NCBI GenBank assembly: GCA_038496675.1
Contig: CM076666.1
Span: forward strand, 10,492,456-10,556,455
From: Rachycentron canadum
Taxonomy: Eukaryota > Chordata > Actinopteri > Carangiformes > Rachycentridae
Direction of reading: 5' to 3'
DNA: 64,000 nt
Part shown: piece by piece, positions 9,801 to 20,689 of the stretch
How positions within the stretch are numbered: position 1 is the first letter of the stretch
How the letters are laid out: each line of letters begins with the position of its first letter
The notes under the pieces: generated by a model
What the model saw: the letters and a program-made list of their open reading frames with translations, nothing else
What the model was told of the DNA's origin: nothing
Database searches by the model: none
Made by a program: the position numbers and the translations under genes

Positions 9801-12597
9801 AAGTCTCGCATTGCCAGAGATGAGGTGAATGTGGAGGTGGACTCTGCCAGCGGGCCAGAGCTGGGCACTATCCTGTCTGACCTGCGTTCTCAGTATGAGG
9901 GGATTGTCAAGAAGAACAAGGAGCAGGCGGAGCAGTGGTACCGAAAGAAGGTGTGAAGTTCAAGTGATTCAATTAAGTACTTTAGTCAGTTTCTGACCGA
10001 CCGTCTGCATCAGTTATACTTCAGTTTATGTTGAGTGGGTGGAACTAAGTTACCCAAAAATAAACCAAAATGTGTGTGTGCGCGCGCGCGCGTGCATGTG
10101 CGGTTGTGCGTGCGTGTGTGTGTACGTGCGTGTGTGTGTGTTTGTGTGTCTTCTCCAGCTGGAGACAGTGCAGAATGAGGTGAAGGAGAGCAACGAGGCT
10201 CTGAGAGGAGCCCAGAGTGAGCTGATCGAGAGGCAGCGCTTCCTGCAGACCCTGGAGGTGGAGCTGGAGAGTCTGCACAAGCAGGTGAGCTGCTACGCTT
10301 TAGGATGGTAACAAGTGGAGCAAAAAATCATAATGAATGCACAAGTTGCCCTGAATAAAATGTGTGGCTTTTCATACTTTTCTGCTTTGCTGTGAAAACA
10401 AAACTTATGCACATCAAGATGTGTAAATTCCATGTCCGTGATTAGAAAAACATGGTTACAAGTGTTGTCTTTTCATAAGGCCCTGATGGGTTTCAGTGTT
10501 GTGTTAAATAAAGGCAGGTTTACAGGGGATTTGTCAAACAACAACACAAAAAAATACTTTCAGACGCTCAGATTCAGTCTCACCTATTTCCTGATTTGCC
10601 AAGTTCCGGGCTACTGTAAGATATGAGCGTCTGGGAAAAATTGTTTTGTTTTTTTCTCTTCTGTAATCCTGTGTTCACAGTCAACACATTCTCCCACGTT
10701 GCTAAGTCATGCAGGACATCATGGATTTATTTGCCAAATTATATGGGAGTGAGTTTTTGTGGTAAGATGAGTAATTGTGATTTGCTGGTAATTTGCTGGC
10801 TGCTCAGCCAGGATGCCAAAGCCTTGTCAGTTCACAGGTATTTGTTGATAATGGTTTGGGAAGTAATTTCAGAATTAGGAGATCTACTTAAGGTTTGCTT
10901 TCCACTGGCCCAAAAACCTGTGGAAACATGAGGAGGGTGAAAAGCAAGGACTTTTTTTTTTAACCAGTCATTGGCACGTGTCTTAAAACTGACAATCACT
11001 TGCAACATTGAGCAACACACAATGGAAACATTACACCCAGGTATATGGATACGTTAGGACAGCTCTCTTATTATTTTCCCTTTCTCTCCTCAGATAGCAG
11101 CGCTGGAAGGTAACCTGGGTGAGACAGGTCAGAAATACTCTGGTGAGATGGAGCGGCTGCAGGCCACCCTGAGCCAGCTGGAGGATGACCTCTCCCAGCT
11201 CAGGCTTGACATGCAGCGCACCAAGACAGACTACGAGCAGCTCCTCCGCATCAAGCAGAACCTGGAAATGGAGATCGCCACCTACAGGCGCCTGCTGGAG
11301 GGAGAGGAAACGTGAGTTTTTGTCACAGCCATGAAAAAATGACTGAAATGAACCTGACATAGAACTAGCATCTCCTTGCTCCAGCCTTGTGTTTACCATA
11401 TGCCATAAAAGTAATACTGCTCTTCTCATCTAACTCACTGCAAGGAAGTGAATAAACATGTTTCCCAAAATATTGAACTATTCCTTTTAATGCGTTGCTC
11501 TTGTGTTAATTATTATATATTTTCTGTTTTTCCCCTCAGAGTTCGCAAAGAGGTTCCTCCTCCACCGAAAAGTGAGTCTCTGATTTTTATCTGATAAAAG
11601 AACGTGAAGTTACTGTTTGTATGTCTGAGTCAATAGACTGACAACTGTATAATCTAATAGTACAACTACAAATACCACAGCAGTGGCCAGTTACTCATTG
11701 TGAGTGCATCTTATCAAAGCCTGAGGGAAACATCAGGGAAGTAAAGAAGATAAGTCAAGCAAATCCTTCAAAAATGTTTATTTAGCAGCTGTTACAGAAT
11801 AACCAAACCTGGTTTCAGGTGTGACTTTGAGATAGTGTCATAATGAGATAGACAGACATATGTTCTTTCACAAGCACCTAAGACCAGAACTAATGTTCCA
11901 AACAATGCAAACAACCACTAAGAGTTGCAAGAAATGTGGGTGTGAAAATACTTATACCGATGTTGTAACAGTGTCTCAGTCCAACTGACTCATGCTGCAG
12001 AATCAACAAAGTGGTGGGTGCTTTGGAAATGTTCATTATTCATTAAAGGACCAAAAACAACACAGACATCAGAGACTATAATGTCCTCACAAGACACAAC
12101 AGTTGAATAGCTCAAACTGAATTTGAATGAAAATGACTCAAATGATCTCATCTAATCTCTAATCTAATCTCTTTGTCTCACCTCTTCCATCTCATTATAG
12201 CTCATGTTTTTCTCTTACTGTATCATTTTGTTCTTATTAGAAATTATTTTTTCTTTGTCCTCTTTTTAATTTCATGTTATCACATATTGTATCATCTCTT
12301 CTTTCTATATCTCAGTTTGCATGTGCATCTGTGTATTTCATCTCATTTAAACCAGTCTCTTCTTTCTTTATATGTCTCATATAGATGCATGATGTATTGT
12401 TATATATGTAATTACAACTTAATTCATTCCAAATCATTTATTTGTCTTTTTCATTTCATCTCATCTCTTCTCTCTGTGCAGAGGAACCTGATGTTCGCAC
12501 CAGGAAGATTGTGAAGGTGGTGACTCAGACAATGGTCAATGGCAAAGTGGTGGATGAGTCCAGTGAGGTGGAGCAGATCGAGGAGACCAAGAAATAG
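6895..12597 (+). CDS. Type I (acidic) keratin, krt18-like
   Basis: This encodes an epithelial intermediate-filament protein that should pair with a type II keratin. Coding exons: 6895-7155, 7314-7439, 7821-7903, 8367-8523, 9786-9950, 10159-10284, 11094-11311, 11540-11571, 12482-12597. They total 427 residues. The head (1-69) is rich in Ser, Arg and Phe. The rod (about 70-378) opens with LNNRLANYLDK and closes with TYRRLLEGEE, both keratin hallmarks, and DNAKLAADDFR marks coil 1B. The tail holds TQTMVNGKVVDESSE, resembling the KRT18 tail. Exons of 83, 157 and 126 nt match the usual type I plan. The canonical first exon is split by an extra intron after codon 87, and linker L1 lacks the usual DYSPYF-like segment. 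The ATG follows ccatc and starts a typical head. Which teleost paralog this is I cannot say. Confidence 0.9.
9425..9490. repeat. GT microsatellite in keratin intron 4
   Basis: An interrupted (GT)n tract with scattered TCT breaks, inside the 1.26-kb intron between the exons ending at 8523 and starting at 9786. Confidence 0.95.
10072..10148. repeat. Alternating GT/GC tract beside a splice acceptor
   Basis: Alternating purine-pyrimidine DNA including six CG steps in a row (10081-10092), followed by GTGC and GTGT units. It fills about a third of a 208-bp keratin intron and ends about 10 bp before the acceptor of the exon starting at 10159, leaving only tcttctccag as a pyrimidine tract. Such sequence can adopt Z-DNA. 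Confidence 0.85.
11360..11490 (+). repeat. Fragment of a SINE-like teleost repeat
   Basis: The segment containing cttctcatctaactcactgc and ending tttcccaaaatattgaacta resembles the end of a repeat I recall as very common in teleosts. The same family appears twice at 43299-43560, where tttgacattttgggaaat is the reverse complement of this end. It sits in the keratin intron after the exon ending at 11311. Confidence 0.55.
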
Positions 12598-12747
12598 AAG
12601 AAGTGGATGAAAATGAAAAATTGTATCAGAAATTAGCAGGAAATGATCCAGCGAAGGAGCGATGAGAAGAAAGATCAAGGTCAGAATATTACATGAGTGC
12701 TTTGGAGATGAAGCATCAGCATCACTCAACAGAAAAATAATTTTGAA

Positions 12748-13088
12748 AATAAAAAATTTGGGATGCATTAGTCGGCTATGAATGCTTTATGTTTTCAGAG
12801 AAATGTTCTCCCAAGGCTGGTTTTTATTATGTTTTTTCTTCTGGAGAAAAATGGTACAAGCAAAGCAAATATGCCCTTTCTTTCTGTAACTGCTGTAGCT
12901 ATGCATGATTATATCACTTTTAAATACAGACGTGTGTGAGAGGTGACTAACAAGTGCTATATCCTCATACTATTTACCAATAAAATGTTATGTACTTAAC
13001 CAATATATTTATTTCTTAGCGTGGTGAAGTTTTCTGTAGTAACTGCAATACATGCCTTTGCTGTTTTTGTGTTTGTACTCTGAATAAA
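12748..13088 (+). terminator. Candidate keratin polyadenylation signals
   Basis: AATAAA occurs at 12748-12753, 12979-12984 and 13083-13088, that is 151, 382 and 486 bases after the stop codon. Any could end the mRNA. The sequence between them is AT-rich 3' UTR without an open frame. Confidence 0.55.
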
Positions 13089-13766
13089 AACTTTCATTTA
13101 TCCATTGCATGTTTATTTCTTTGTTCTTTTGTCAGAGTTTGCTGCATAAAACTTCTCTTTTTTTGGATCAAGCAAATGCTGTTTAACAAGTATTTCACAT
13201 CAGCCTTTACTTTATTATAACTGTTAATGAAATACATTTTGAATTTTGCAATGCTGCTGTAAAAAAAAGTTGTTAATCGATGTGCAGTTTGTTAATTTTT
13301 TTTTCATATTTTAAGAAAGTTTGGGATGTACAACAGTATTCAGTTTACAAGAGGAGACTGAGTTTATTAAATCTTATCTACTCGTTTTCGCTTGGTCGTT
13401 CAAAGAAGTTCAAAGAATCTCCTGTAAGTCTCTCATCAAAAACACTTGACACAGACACAATGCCTCTAACACTGAGGTAAATAGGGGGAAATTACTATAA
13501 AGAGTTGTTAAATAAAATCATTCACTGAGAGGCAATGGATGATGTAACTGAGATTTGTGTGTCTGCTGAAATTGTAAGACAAATTATCAGAACTGGATGA
13601 CACTGGTTTATCTGTCAGTTAACCAACTAACAGATAAACAGACAGTTGAGAGACAGATAAAGATGTGACTCCTCCTTAAGCAATTTGGGGATTTTCTTTT
13701 CTCTGCTTTGATAATCCCTTAATAAACACACCCTACCTGAGCACGAACTACCTTTGTCATGACACA

Positions 13767-15105
13767 CAGTGCTGCTTGAAAGTATGTGAACTCCTTGAGC
13801 AGTTTAGATGTTCCTATTGTTTTACCATGATTTTTTTATTTTATCATCACCAGTTTTTATGTATGAAATGTCAGGTATATTGCATGTACTTGTTTGGTGG
13901 GACTTGTTTAAGTAGCCCAAAAACTACATGAAACACGGAATTAGTGTATGTGCAAAAGTAAGTGAACCCCCAGCTGCATTGGTGAAGTCAAGCAGGTAAC
14001 AGACTCAGGTGAAAAACATTTGGGTGCTGAATTAATCATTTAAGCAGACCAATGAAATGAGACGTCCTTGGGAAAGGGTTTGGCCTGCACTAATTAAAAG
14101 AGAGAGGAAACCAACCAAACCACTGTGGTCCCATACAAATCAACAATGCCCAGAGCAAAGGAGATATCCGAGGACATGAAGGTAGTGACAGCCCATCAGT
14201 CTGGGGAGGGCTATAAGACCATTTCCAAAAGATTCCAGCTCCATCCATCCACTGTAAGACAAATCATTTACAAATGGAGGGCCTTCAACATGACAGCAAC
14301 TCTGCCTAGAAGTGGACGCCCATCAAAACTATCACCCAGAAGCACCAGAAAAATAATAAAACAGGTAAAGGCCAACCCACACATCACCTCTAGAGAGTTG
14401 CAGACCTGTCTGGTAGCATCTGGGACAAATGTGCATGTCAGACAAAATCAGACAAAAACTGGGTGGGAGGGGAGGGTTGTTGGAAGGAAGCCTCTGCTCT
14501 CAAATAAGAACAAAGCTGCCCATTTCAACTTTGCCAGAGAGCACTTGGTCAACGCAAAGGGCTTCTGGAAGTCTATTCTCTGGACAGACGAGTCCAAAAT
14601 TATTATTATTTTTATTATTATTTGGTCACAATCAAAACCAACGCGTTTGGAGAAAAGCCAACACTGCATATGAAGAAAAGAACCTCCTCCCAACAGTGAA
14701 GCATGGTGGTGGAAATGTGAAGGTCTGGGGCTGATTTTCTGCTTCTGGACATGGATGCCTCCATATTATCCAAGGAACTGTGAATTCTCTGGCATATCAA
14801 CAAATTCTTGACCAGAATCTCCTGCCATCAGTCAGGGAGTTGAGGCTGGGATGAAAATGGATTATGCAACAAGACAATGACCCAAAGCATTCCAGCAAAA
14901 CTACAAAGGAATGGCTTCAGAGAAAGAGGATTCATACTCTGGATTGGCCCAGTCAAAGTCCAGAGCTTAATCCAATTGAAATGTTGTGGCGAGACCTAAA
15001 GTAGTTGGTACATACCAGATGTCCCTCCAACCTCTCTCAACTGGCTGAGTTGCAACAAAAACAGTGAACATGTCCGGAGGGTTCACAAACTTTCAAGCAG
15101 CACTG
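13767..15105 (+). mobile_element. Degenerate Tc1-type DNA transposon
   Basis: The outer inverted repeats read CAGTGCTGCTTGAAAGTATG at 13767 and, on the other strand, CAGTGCTGCTTGAAAGTTTG ending at 15105. A related inner motif (gcaaaagtaagtgaacccc near 13952) suggests the IR/DR arrangement of fish Tc1 elements. Flanking TA duplications are eroded. The element is about 1.34 kb, a little shorter than intact relatives, and encloses a broken transposase. It is very probably immobile. Confidence 0.9.
14146..15004 (+). pseudogene. Broken Tc1 transposase
   Basis: The reading frame starts MPRAKEISEDMK and carries the paired-like helix-turn-helix region (YKTISKRFQLHPSTV) and the GRPSKLSPR hook-like segment. 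The first catalytic Asp lies in WTDESK near 14585. An ATT-rich microsatellite then interrupts the frame at about 14598-14626, and further frame changes follow. The downstream catalytic part is still readable (QQDNDPKHSSKTTKEW, then SPELNPIEMLWRDLK, stop at 15002-15004). The DDE parts are therefore present, but no continuous protein can be made. Confidence 0.9.
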
Positions 15106-15291
15106 CATAAGCTTCACTTGGACATCTGTATAATTGAAAGTCATGACCTTATTTTTCTGAACAATAAACAAAGTTTTAAACATTAGGAGGCAAACAAAAG
15201 GAATGGATAGAAAAAAAGGAATCTCTAAATTTTAAGTTGAAAATATAATAAAAATTTTACATGTAAAGATGAAAATCAATTAGATGGCTCA

Positions 15292-16325
15292 ACTTAGGCT
15301 GTGATGTCGTCTGATATCTATAGGCAGCAGAATGAATTACATGGCTCTATACAACTCAGGGAGAGCTATGGCTTCAATTATCTGAACAAACAGACTCCTT
15401 CTCCAGAAAAAAATATGTTGAAGCAAGATTTAAATCAAACTCTAATACAGAGTCATATTTCCTGTGTCGTTCCTTCATTGGTTTCATGAACATGAACAGG
15501 GTGATGTCTCACTTTAGACTGTGATGTGAGAATTAATTAGGTTTTTGCAATTTTCTACCCTGATACCACAAACACAACAACAAATTGCACCAGTTATCTT
15601 TTACAGCAGATGCTCCACTGTCCCTTTACCTGTTTATTCTGCTGTTCACATGCTGAGGAATCCAACGTGAAGTAATTTTGTCACACATCAGAGGCAACTA
15701 TCTACACGATACATATAAAAAACATCAAATAGAAACTTGAGGTAAATATTGAACCAATGGAAAAATATTTCATGACACCATCTAATTTTGTGTAGTCAAT
15801 GGCACCTTAGTTTGGATGGAGGCACTAAATGTGAAACCTTGGACACCACTGACTCCATACCCTCAGGTTATCCTAATGATCTTGTTACCCCTCCTCAAGA
15901 CTTTGATGAAGTCACAGACTGTCTGTCCTAAAAACAGAGACAGAAAGTCAGAGTCACAACACAGAGTGTTATTTGAATAATGAAATCCAACAACTGAGAG
16001 CAGACCTTGCTCATTGTGATTTTAGGATTACACAGTCTGCTGATCTAATACAAACAAGCACAAATCCAAATACTGCCCAAGTATAGAGGATGCTTTCAGG
16101 CACCTGTTAGAAGGCCTTAACATAAGACTCAAGTAATATTGATAAAGTAAAGCAGGGAAATTATCTTAATAACACCCCATCTTTAAAGAAAAATATGTTG
16201 AAGTAAGATTTAAATCAAATTGTAATAGGGAACTTTTTTTGATGTTGTTCATTGGTTTCATGAACATGAACAGGGTGACGTCTCACTTTAGACTGTAACG
16301 TTGTCTGATATCTATATGCAGAAGC
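15292..16325 (+). repeat. Degenerate duplicated segments
   Basis: Two segments share long stretches: 15405-15525 and 16186-16300 both contain aaatatgttgaag, agatttaaatcaaa and ttggtttcatgaacatgaac. A second shared block, gtctgatatctata, lies before the first copy (15308) but after the second (16303). The order suggests remnants of a tandem array or two insertions of one repeat with later deletions. No coding capacity is seen. Confidence 0.6.
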
Positions 16326-16329
16326 GGCT

Positions 16330-18400
16330 CAGTCATTGCAGTACTGAGCCAATAAAAGGTGGTTTAATATTTACATTGGAGGGTGAAGTTGCTGTAATTT
16401 CAATAGTTTAGTGTTTAAATTTTGACTTGTTTTGCCTGGGCCCTAGTGGGCACTAATGACTCCTAATATAGCAATTAACTAGTAATTTATTCAATCAATC
16501 ATATGGACACTGATAGTGAATATGACATGAGATGAGAGATTCAAAAATAACATCCATTCTTCAGAGCAGGTTATTTGTGGTTGAATGGGTTGAGACATAA
16601 TAGTCTGCTTGGACAGAAAAGCCTCAGACTCAAAAATATGACAGTATTAGAAGAAAGGCACTGGTTACACACAGCAGGTTGAATTTAATTAATAACATTT
16701 TAGTGAAGGGTTTTGTTTGTCTGTTTAGTTTTCCCTAAGAGACAAACATACTCTGGCAGAGCCTCCAGACATGGGATTTTTGCATTGGAGCGAAACTGAA
16801 GCAGATAAATCCACTTATATTCTTACCTCGGCCTTGTGTCCTATTTACTTGAAAACAGTCTGTGGCGCAACAGCAAGTCTGTGTCTGTGGTGAAGTGTAG
16901 ACTAAATCGCAAATGCATTGGCTTTAATTTTTTTTTTTTTTTTTTTTACTTCCAAAATGGTGCCTGTATAATCTTGGTGTGCTTAGCAGGAAGGTTATGT
17001 TTTGTCAGCAGGATTACACAAAACTGAACTCATTTGCCCTGAAATTGGTGGAAGGATGAGGCACAGATGTTTTTTGGGCAGATCTGGATCATTTACAACA
17101 AATTTGTTTTGTTTTTCTCTGAAGTCTGGTTTATTTTGTTTGACATAGGTGCAGGTCTTCACTCTCTGAGAGCCTTAGCCTATAGCTTTCACCTGAAATC
17201 TAAGACTACAACAGCAAATGATGCCCTAGAATAAAATACATTAGTTACATGAGATAAGCCTTGAGAGAAGTATAAAACGTAGTTTGGGTTTAGCTGTTTA
17301 CAGATGATTTCATTCTCAGTAAGGCCAGAGAACTGATCCCATCAGAGCTAAGCTTTCTTTGGCCTCCTATCCCAGACACTGTCCCCGCAACCTGTGTGTT
17401 CACTCACTCTGAATAAACAGTTGGCTGTCGCACACGCCTGTTCCATAACTGGGATGTTTTTCCAAACACAATTTAAACATTTTGTGGTGAAACGGTATCA
17501 CAATGCACGGCTCGTGGACTCTGTGAGCTTGCTTGCTAAAAGAAACATAATCAACAAATTGGCAAAGATTAAGAGTGTGGAAACTGTTGATGAAAGATTA
17601 CTTGACTGTCATGTATGAAGAAATTTATTTTAATCCCTGGTGTCATATTTGTGTTTTGAGTTTTGTGCCCAAGCAGACTACACTGTTTGTTTCCTGTGAT
17701 GTGTATACTCCAGGAAGTAAAATGGGTAAATGACTGTCCTTTATGTGTTAAGACAAGGCATCAGGTGTATTATACTGAGTTACAGCAAAGCTTGACCATT
17801 ATTGGCTTCAGCCCTTTGCTTTTCAGCTTGTTGTATAACATCGTCAGGATTACACACCAGCTATACAGAAACATTCTCCATTTGTCTTTCTGTCTCTCTC
17901 ACAGTCTCTCACTGTTTAAACTCTTCAAACATTTGACATAATTAGTTAATGAAACTTTTGAGCATCAAAATGCTGCTTTTTGTTTGCAGAGTTGAGTTTG
18001 TATTTTGAATGAGACGTGGCTTCAGAAGGCTCCCAACATGATCCTTGACCCGTGGAGCACTAAGTGGCCTAACAGTTGAGTTAGCATAATAGGACTAAAG
18101 TCTTGAAACATCAGACCACCAATAAGCCCATTACTGCTCAGTGTGCATTGTGTTGGGTTTGGCTGCATTTTCCTGGGGCTCAGGAGGGATCACAGACACT
18201 TACATGGCTAAAGTACAACATTTTTTCAAGCCCAAACAGCTGACCAATGCTTTCAAGCATGTTCATACTTCAAACTGCTGGGTTTCACACATTATTTTAC
18301 TGCCAGTTTTTACAAGCGCAGGTTTAGACAGTGAAATTACACGCTATAGCTTTGTTACGAGAGAGAAAAAAGACAAAAACCAAATGAACTTTGTTTAGAA
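16330..18400. other. Intergenic, nothing recognised
   Basis: AT-rich DNA between the duplicated segment and the 3' end of purpurin. It contains a T17 run near 16929. The open frames at 17394-17618 and 17663-17941 lack recognisable domains and neighbouring splice signals. Confidence 0.5.
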
Positions 18401-18406
18401 AAATAT

Positions 18407-18412
18407 TTTAAT
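18407..18412 (-). terminator. Candidate purpurin polyadenylation signal
   Basis: ATTAAA on the minus strand lies about 340 bases after the purpurin stop codon. No AATAAA was noticed on this strand closer to the stop. Confidence 0.35.
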
Positions 18413-18754
18413 TGTCACATTCACTCAAAACAGCACAGCAACAGTGACATTTTCCCTGGACAAACAATAACAACATAAGAGATGGAGGAGCAAATGAATA
18501 AAAAACAGATGCAATTCATGGAAATCTTGAAGTCCTGGTTGGACATGTGCAGGTTTTTCACTTTCTTTGCTTCACAATTTATGTTTTTTCCTTCTCTCAG
18601 TCTTTCTATTTTTTCTGTCCATTCACTCCACATTATCAGTCTCACATGCACAACATATCTCATACGGTCTCTCATTCTCCTTGTTCTTGCTATCCAGCCA
18701 CCTAGACTGCAGCCAGCTGGCACGCTCTCTTGCTCCCCTCACTCTGTTTGCTCT

Positions 18755-20011
18755 TTAGCAGGCTCCAGACTGCAGGACAGGTTGAAACTGTCCTGCCATG
18801 CAGATATCCTCCTGTTTCTGACGCACAATGCGTTGAATGGCTGGAGGCAGGCCACGGGGGTTCCTGGAGAAGATAAGGGCATAGCCATCTTCACAGCTGC
18901 CATCATCTTTCAGGGTGCGGCAGGCATAGGTGATGGCGTAGTTGTCGTAGTCGGTGTCAATCACCCAGTAGTTGTCACCTGGTTAGAAAGAAAGGGAGAA
19001 GTTAGAGTGAAAAAAGAGGAATGAGGTGGTGTAAGAAGGATGTGAGGGGGATATGTGTGCACGGCTGACCTCCACTGGACAGGTAGCTGGCCAGTCCCTG
19101 GTAGTTCATGAACATCTTGCCGGGGGTTGCAGGGTCAGGGACAGAGTACTGGGCAGCCATGTCAGCACACACGACCCAAAAGCTGCAACATGATAATAAA
19201 AACATGCTGTTTAGTCCATGTCATGAGCACTTAAGTTCTTGAGTTTTCTGTCTGTGAAAGTGCATTCAAGCCCACATTCTTGTGTAAAATCCCACTTCTT
19301 CAAAATGCATTTCTTCCTAATCCTTCATAATCCAGGGAAAACCCAGTTTGTAGCTAATGCTGTCTAGAATGTGCTTCTGGAAAATTATACCTGCTTCTAT
19401 CTTAAATCTTAAGGTGGACCTTGAGCAAAGCCTGAGCACCTTTTTTAACCTCTGACCTTGGAAACAGAGTATTTGAGCTGCCCTCACCTCCCCTAGATCT
19501 TAGAAAGTCAACAAGGTCTTTGTGCCTAAACTGACCCTTTACCCGAACCTGAGGGGGTTTAAAGAGGGGTGAGACCAGCATGCTTTTCTCTGGGTGGAGT
19601 GAGCTATACAATTTTTAGTCTCCCACTGGCCACGTACCCAAAAAGAGTAACGCGTCCCTTGGAGGAGGCGGTCATGGAGCCGTCATCATCGATGGTGTAC
19701 TCAGCTGAGATGTTGTCCTGCAGGAACAGGCCCTCTGGATCTTTCTTCTGCAAAGCGTACCACTTGCCTGCATACTGCGAGGCAAAGGCAAGGAAGAAGA
19801 AATTCCAATATTGTTTTAAATTTTCTCTTACCGTACATACTGTCTTCGTGCCTGTGCGTATTTGTGTGCCTGTGTGTGTTTTGAACTAACTCACCCTCTT
19901 GGGGTCAAAGTCCTCTTTGACTGAGAAGCTGTCAACCACACAAGAGGCAGACAGACAGCGTTCTATGCAGGACACCAGGACCAGAAGCAGGGCCAGTTTG
20001 GAGGATCCCAT
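18755..20011 (-). CDS. rbp4l: Purpurin (retinol-binding protein 4-like lipocalin)
   Basis: Secreted lipocalin that binds retinol; the family member purpurin is made by photoreceptors and released into the interphotoreceptor matrix. Coding exons, read right to left: 20011-19895, 19774-19638, 19182-19070, 18978-18755. They total 196 residues. Residues 1-22 form a signal peptide (MGSSKLALLLVLVSC). The lipocalin signature is KRYAGKWYALQKKDPEG near residues 38-54, followed by conserved Cys residues and DNYWVIDTDYDNYAI. The end, QFQPVLQSGAC, and GLPPAIQRIVRQKQ match purpurin as I recall it. Plain RBP4 instead carries NNWEMCANMFG and a different tail. The 137-nt exon matches the RBP4 family plan. 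The gene is transcribed away from pde6b. Confidence 0.93.
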
Positions 20012-20510
20012 TCTGTAATGAACACAACAGACTCATGACCAGGAGAACTGTGGGATTATTTCTACAAGACTTGTTGTTTAAAATCAAACTTTGTATGCTT
20101 CAGTCGACCAACTGCTGATAGTTACAAATACCAAATGCACCATTGATATTAGAGTCTATAACATGAGCTGAAGAGTTAACTAAACAGTAACACTACAGTA
20201 TGTGACAGTTAGAATGCTAGATCTCAAGTTATGATGAAAAATACGATACAGTCCAAATATATTATATATTATTATTATTATTATATTATTATTCTGTATT
20301 AAACTGACAAAATGTATAATTTCAAAAATGTGATTTGAAGATACCAGACAATAATTTCTCAGACACCAAATTCATTCAGCATCATGATAAATGACAGAGC
20401 ATGAAGAACAAAATTTCACATTTTGTGATAATTACTTCTGACAGAATTGAAAGAAATTCCTAAACTAGAGAATAAATTGTCCTAAAATTAGTAAAATTTC
20501 AGTTTCTTAC

Positions 20511-20607
20511 CTGTTTTTTTGTCAAAGTAGCAACACTGATTATAATTGTAGCGCTGTACGTGGTTATCCACCAGAATGAGCCTGGTGTCAGATGCTGCCT
20601 TTATATA
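20511..20607 (-). promoter_or_regulatory. rbp4l: Purpurin TATA box and untranslated exon 1
   Basis: TATATAAA on the minus strand at 20607-20600 predicts initiation near 20576. The resulting leader exon runs to 20511 and ends with a consensus donor (ACAG, then GTAAGAAA). It joins coding exon 2 at 20012, one base before the ATG. A non-coding first exon is also usual in RBP4 genes. Confidence 0.7.
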
Positions 20608-20623
20608 CACACTCCACAGACAA

Positions 20624-20683
20624 GATTATGTCTGATTTTCATTGCTTGGAACTAAATAAGGTGCTTAAATCTAGAGGTAATCC
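20624..20683 (-). promoter_or_regulatory. CRX/OTX-like motifs upstream of purpurin
   Basis: Just upstream of the TATA box lie GATTA at 20624-20628 and TAATCC at 20678-20683; another TAATCC lies at 21757-21762. TAATCC is the core recognised by the photoreceptor homeodomain factors CRX and OTX2. Motifs of this length occur often by chance, so only their position beside a photoreceptor gene makes them notable. Confidence 0.35.
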
Positions 20684-20689
20684 TGTTGG

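Noticed and set aside
6895..12597. Identifying the keratin as krt222
   Set aside because: KRT222 as recalled lacks a head and early rod and has a long different tail. This gene has a full head, rod and short krt18-like tail.
18755..20011. Calling the lipocalin plain rbp4
   Set aside because: The central segment GFWVVCADMAAQY and the end PVLQSGAC match purpurin as recalled. Fish RBP4 has NNWEMCANM-like text and a different C-terminus.
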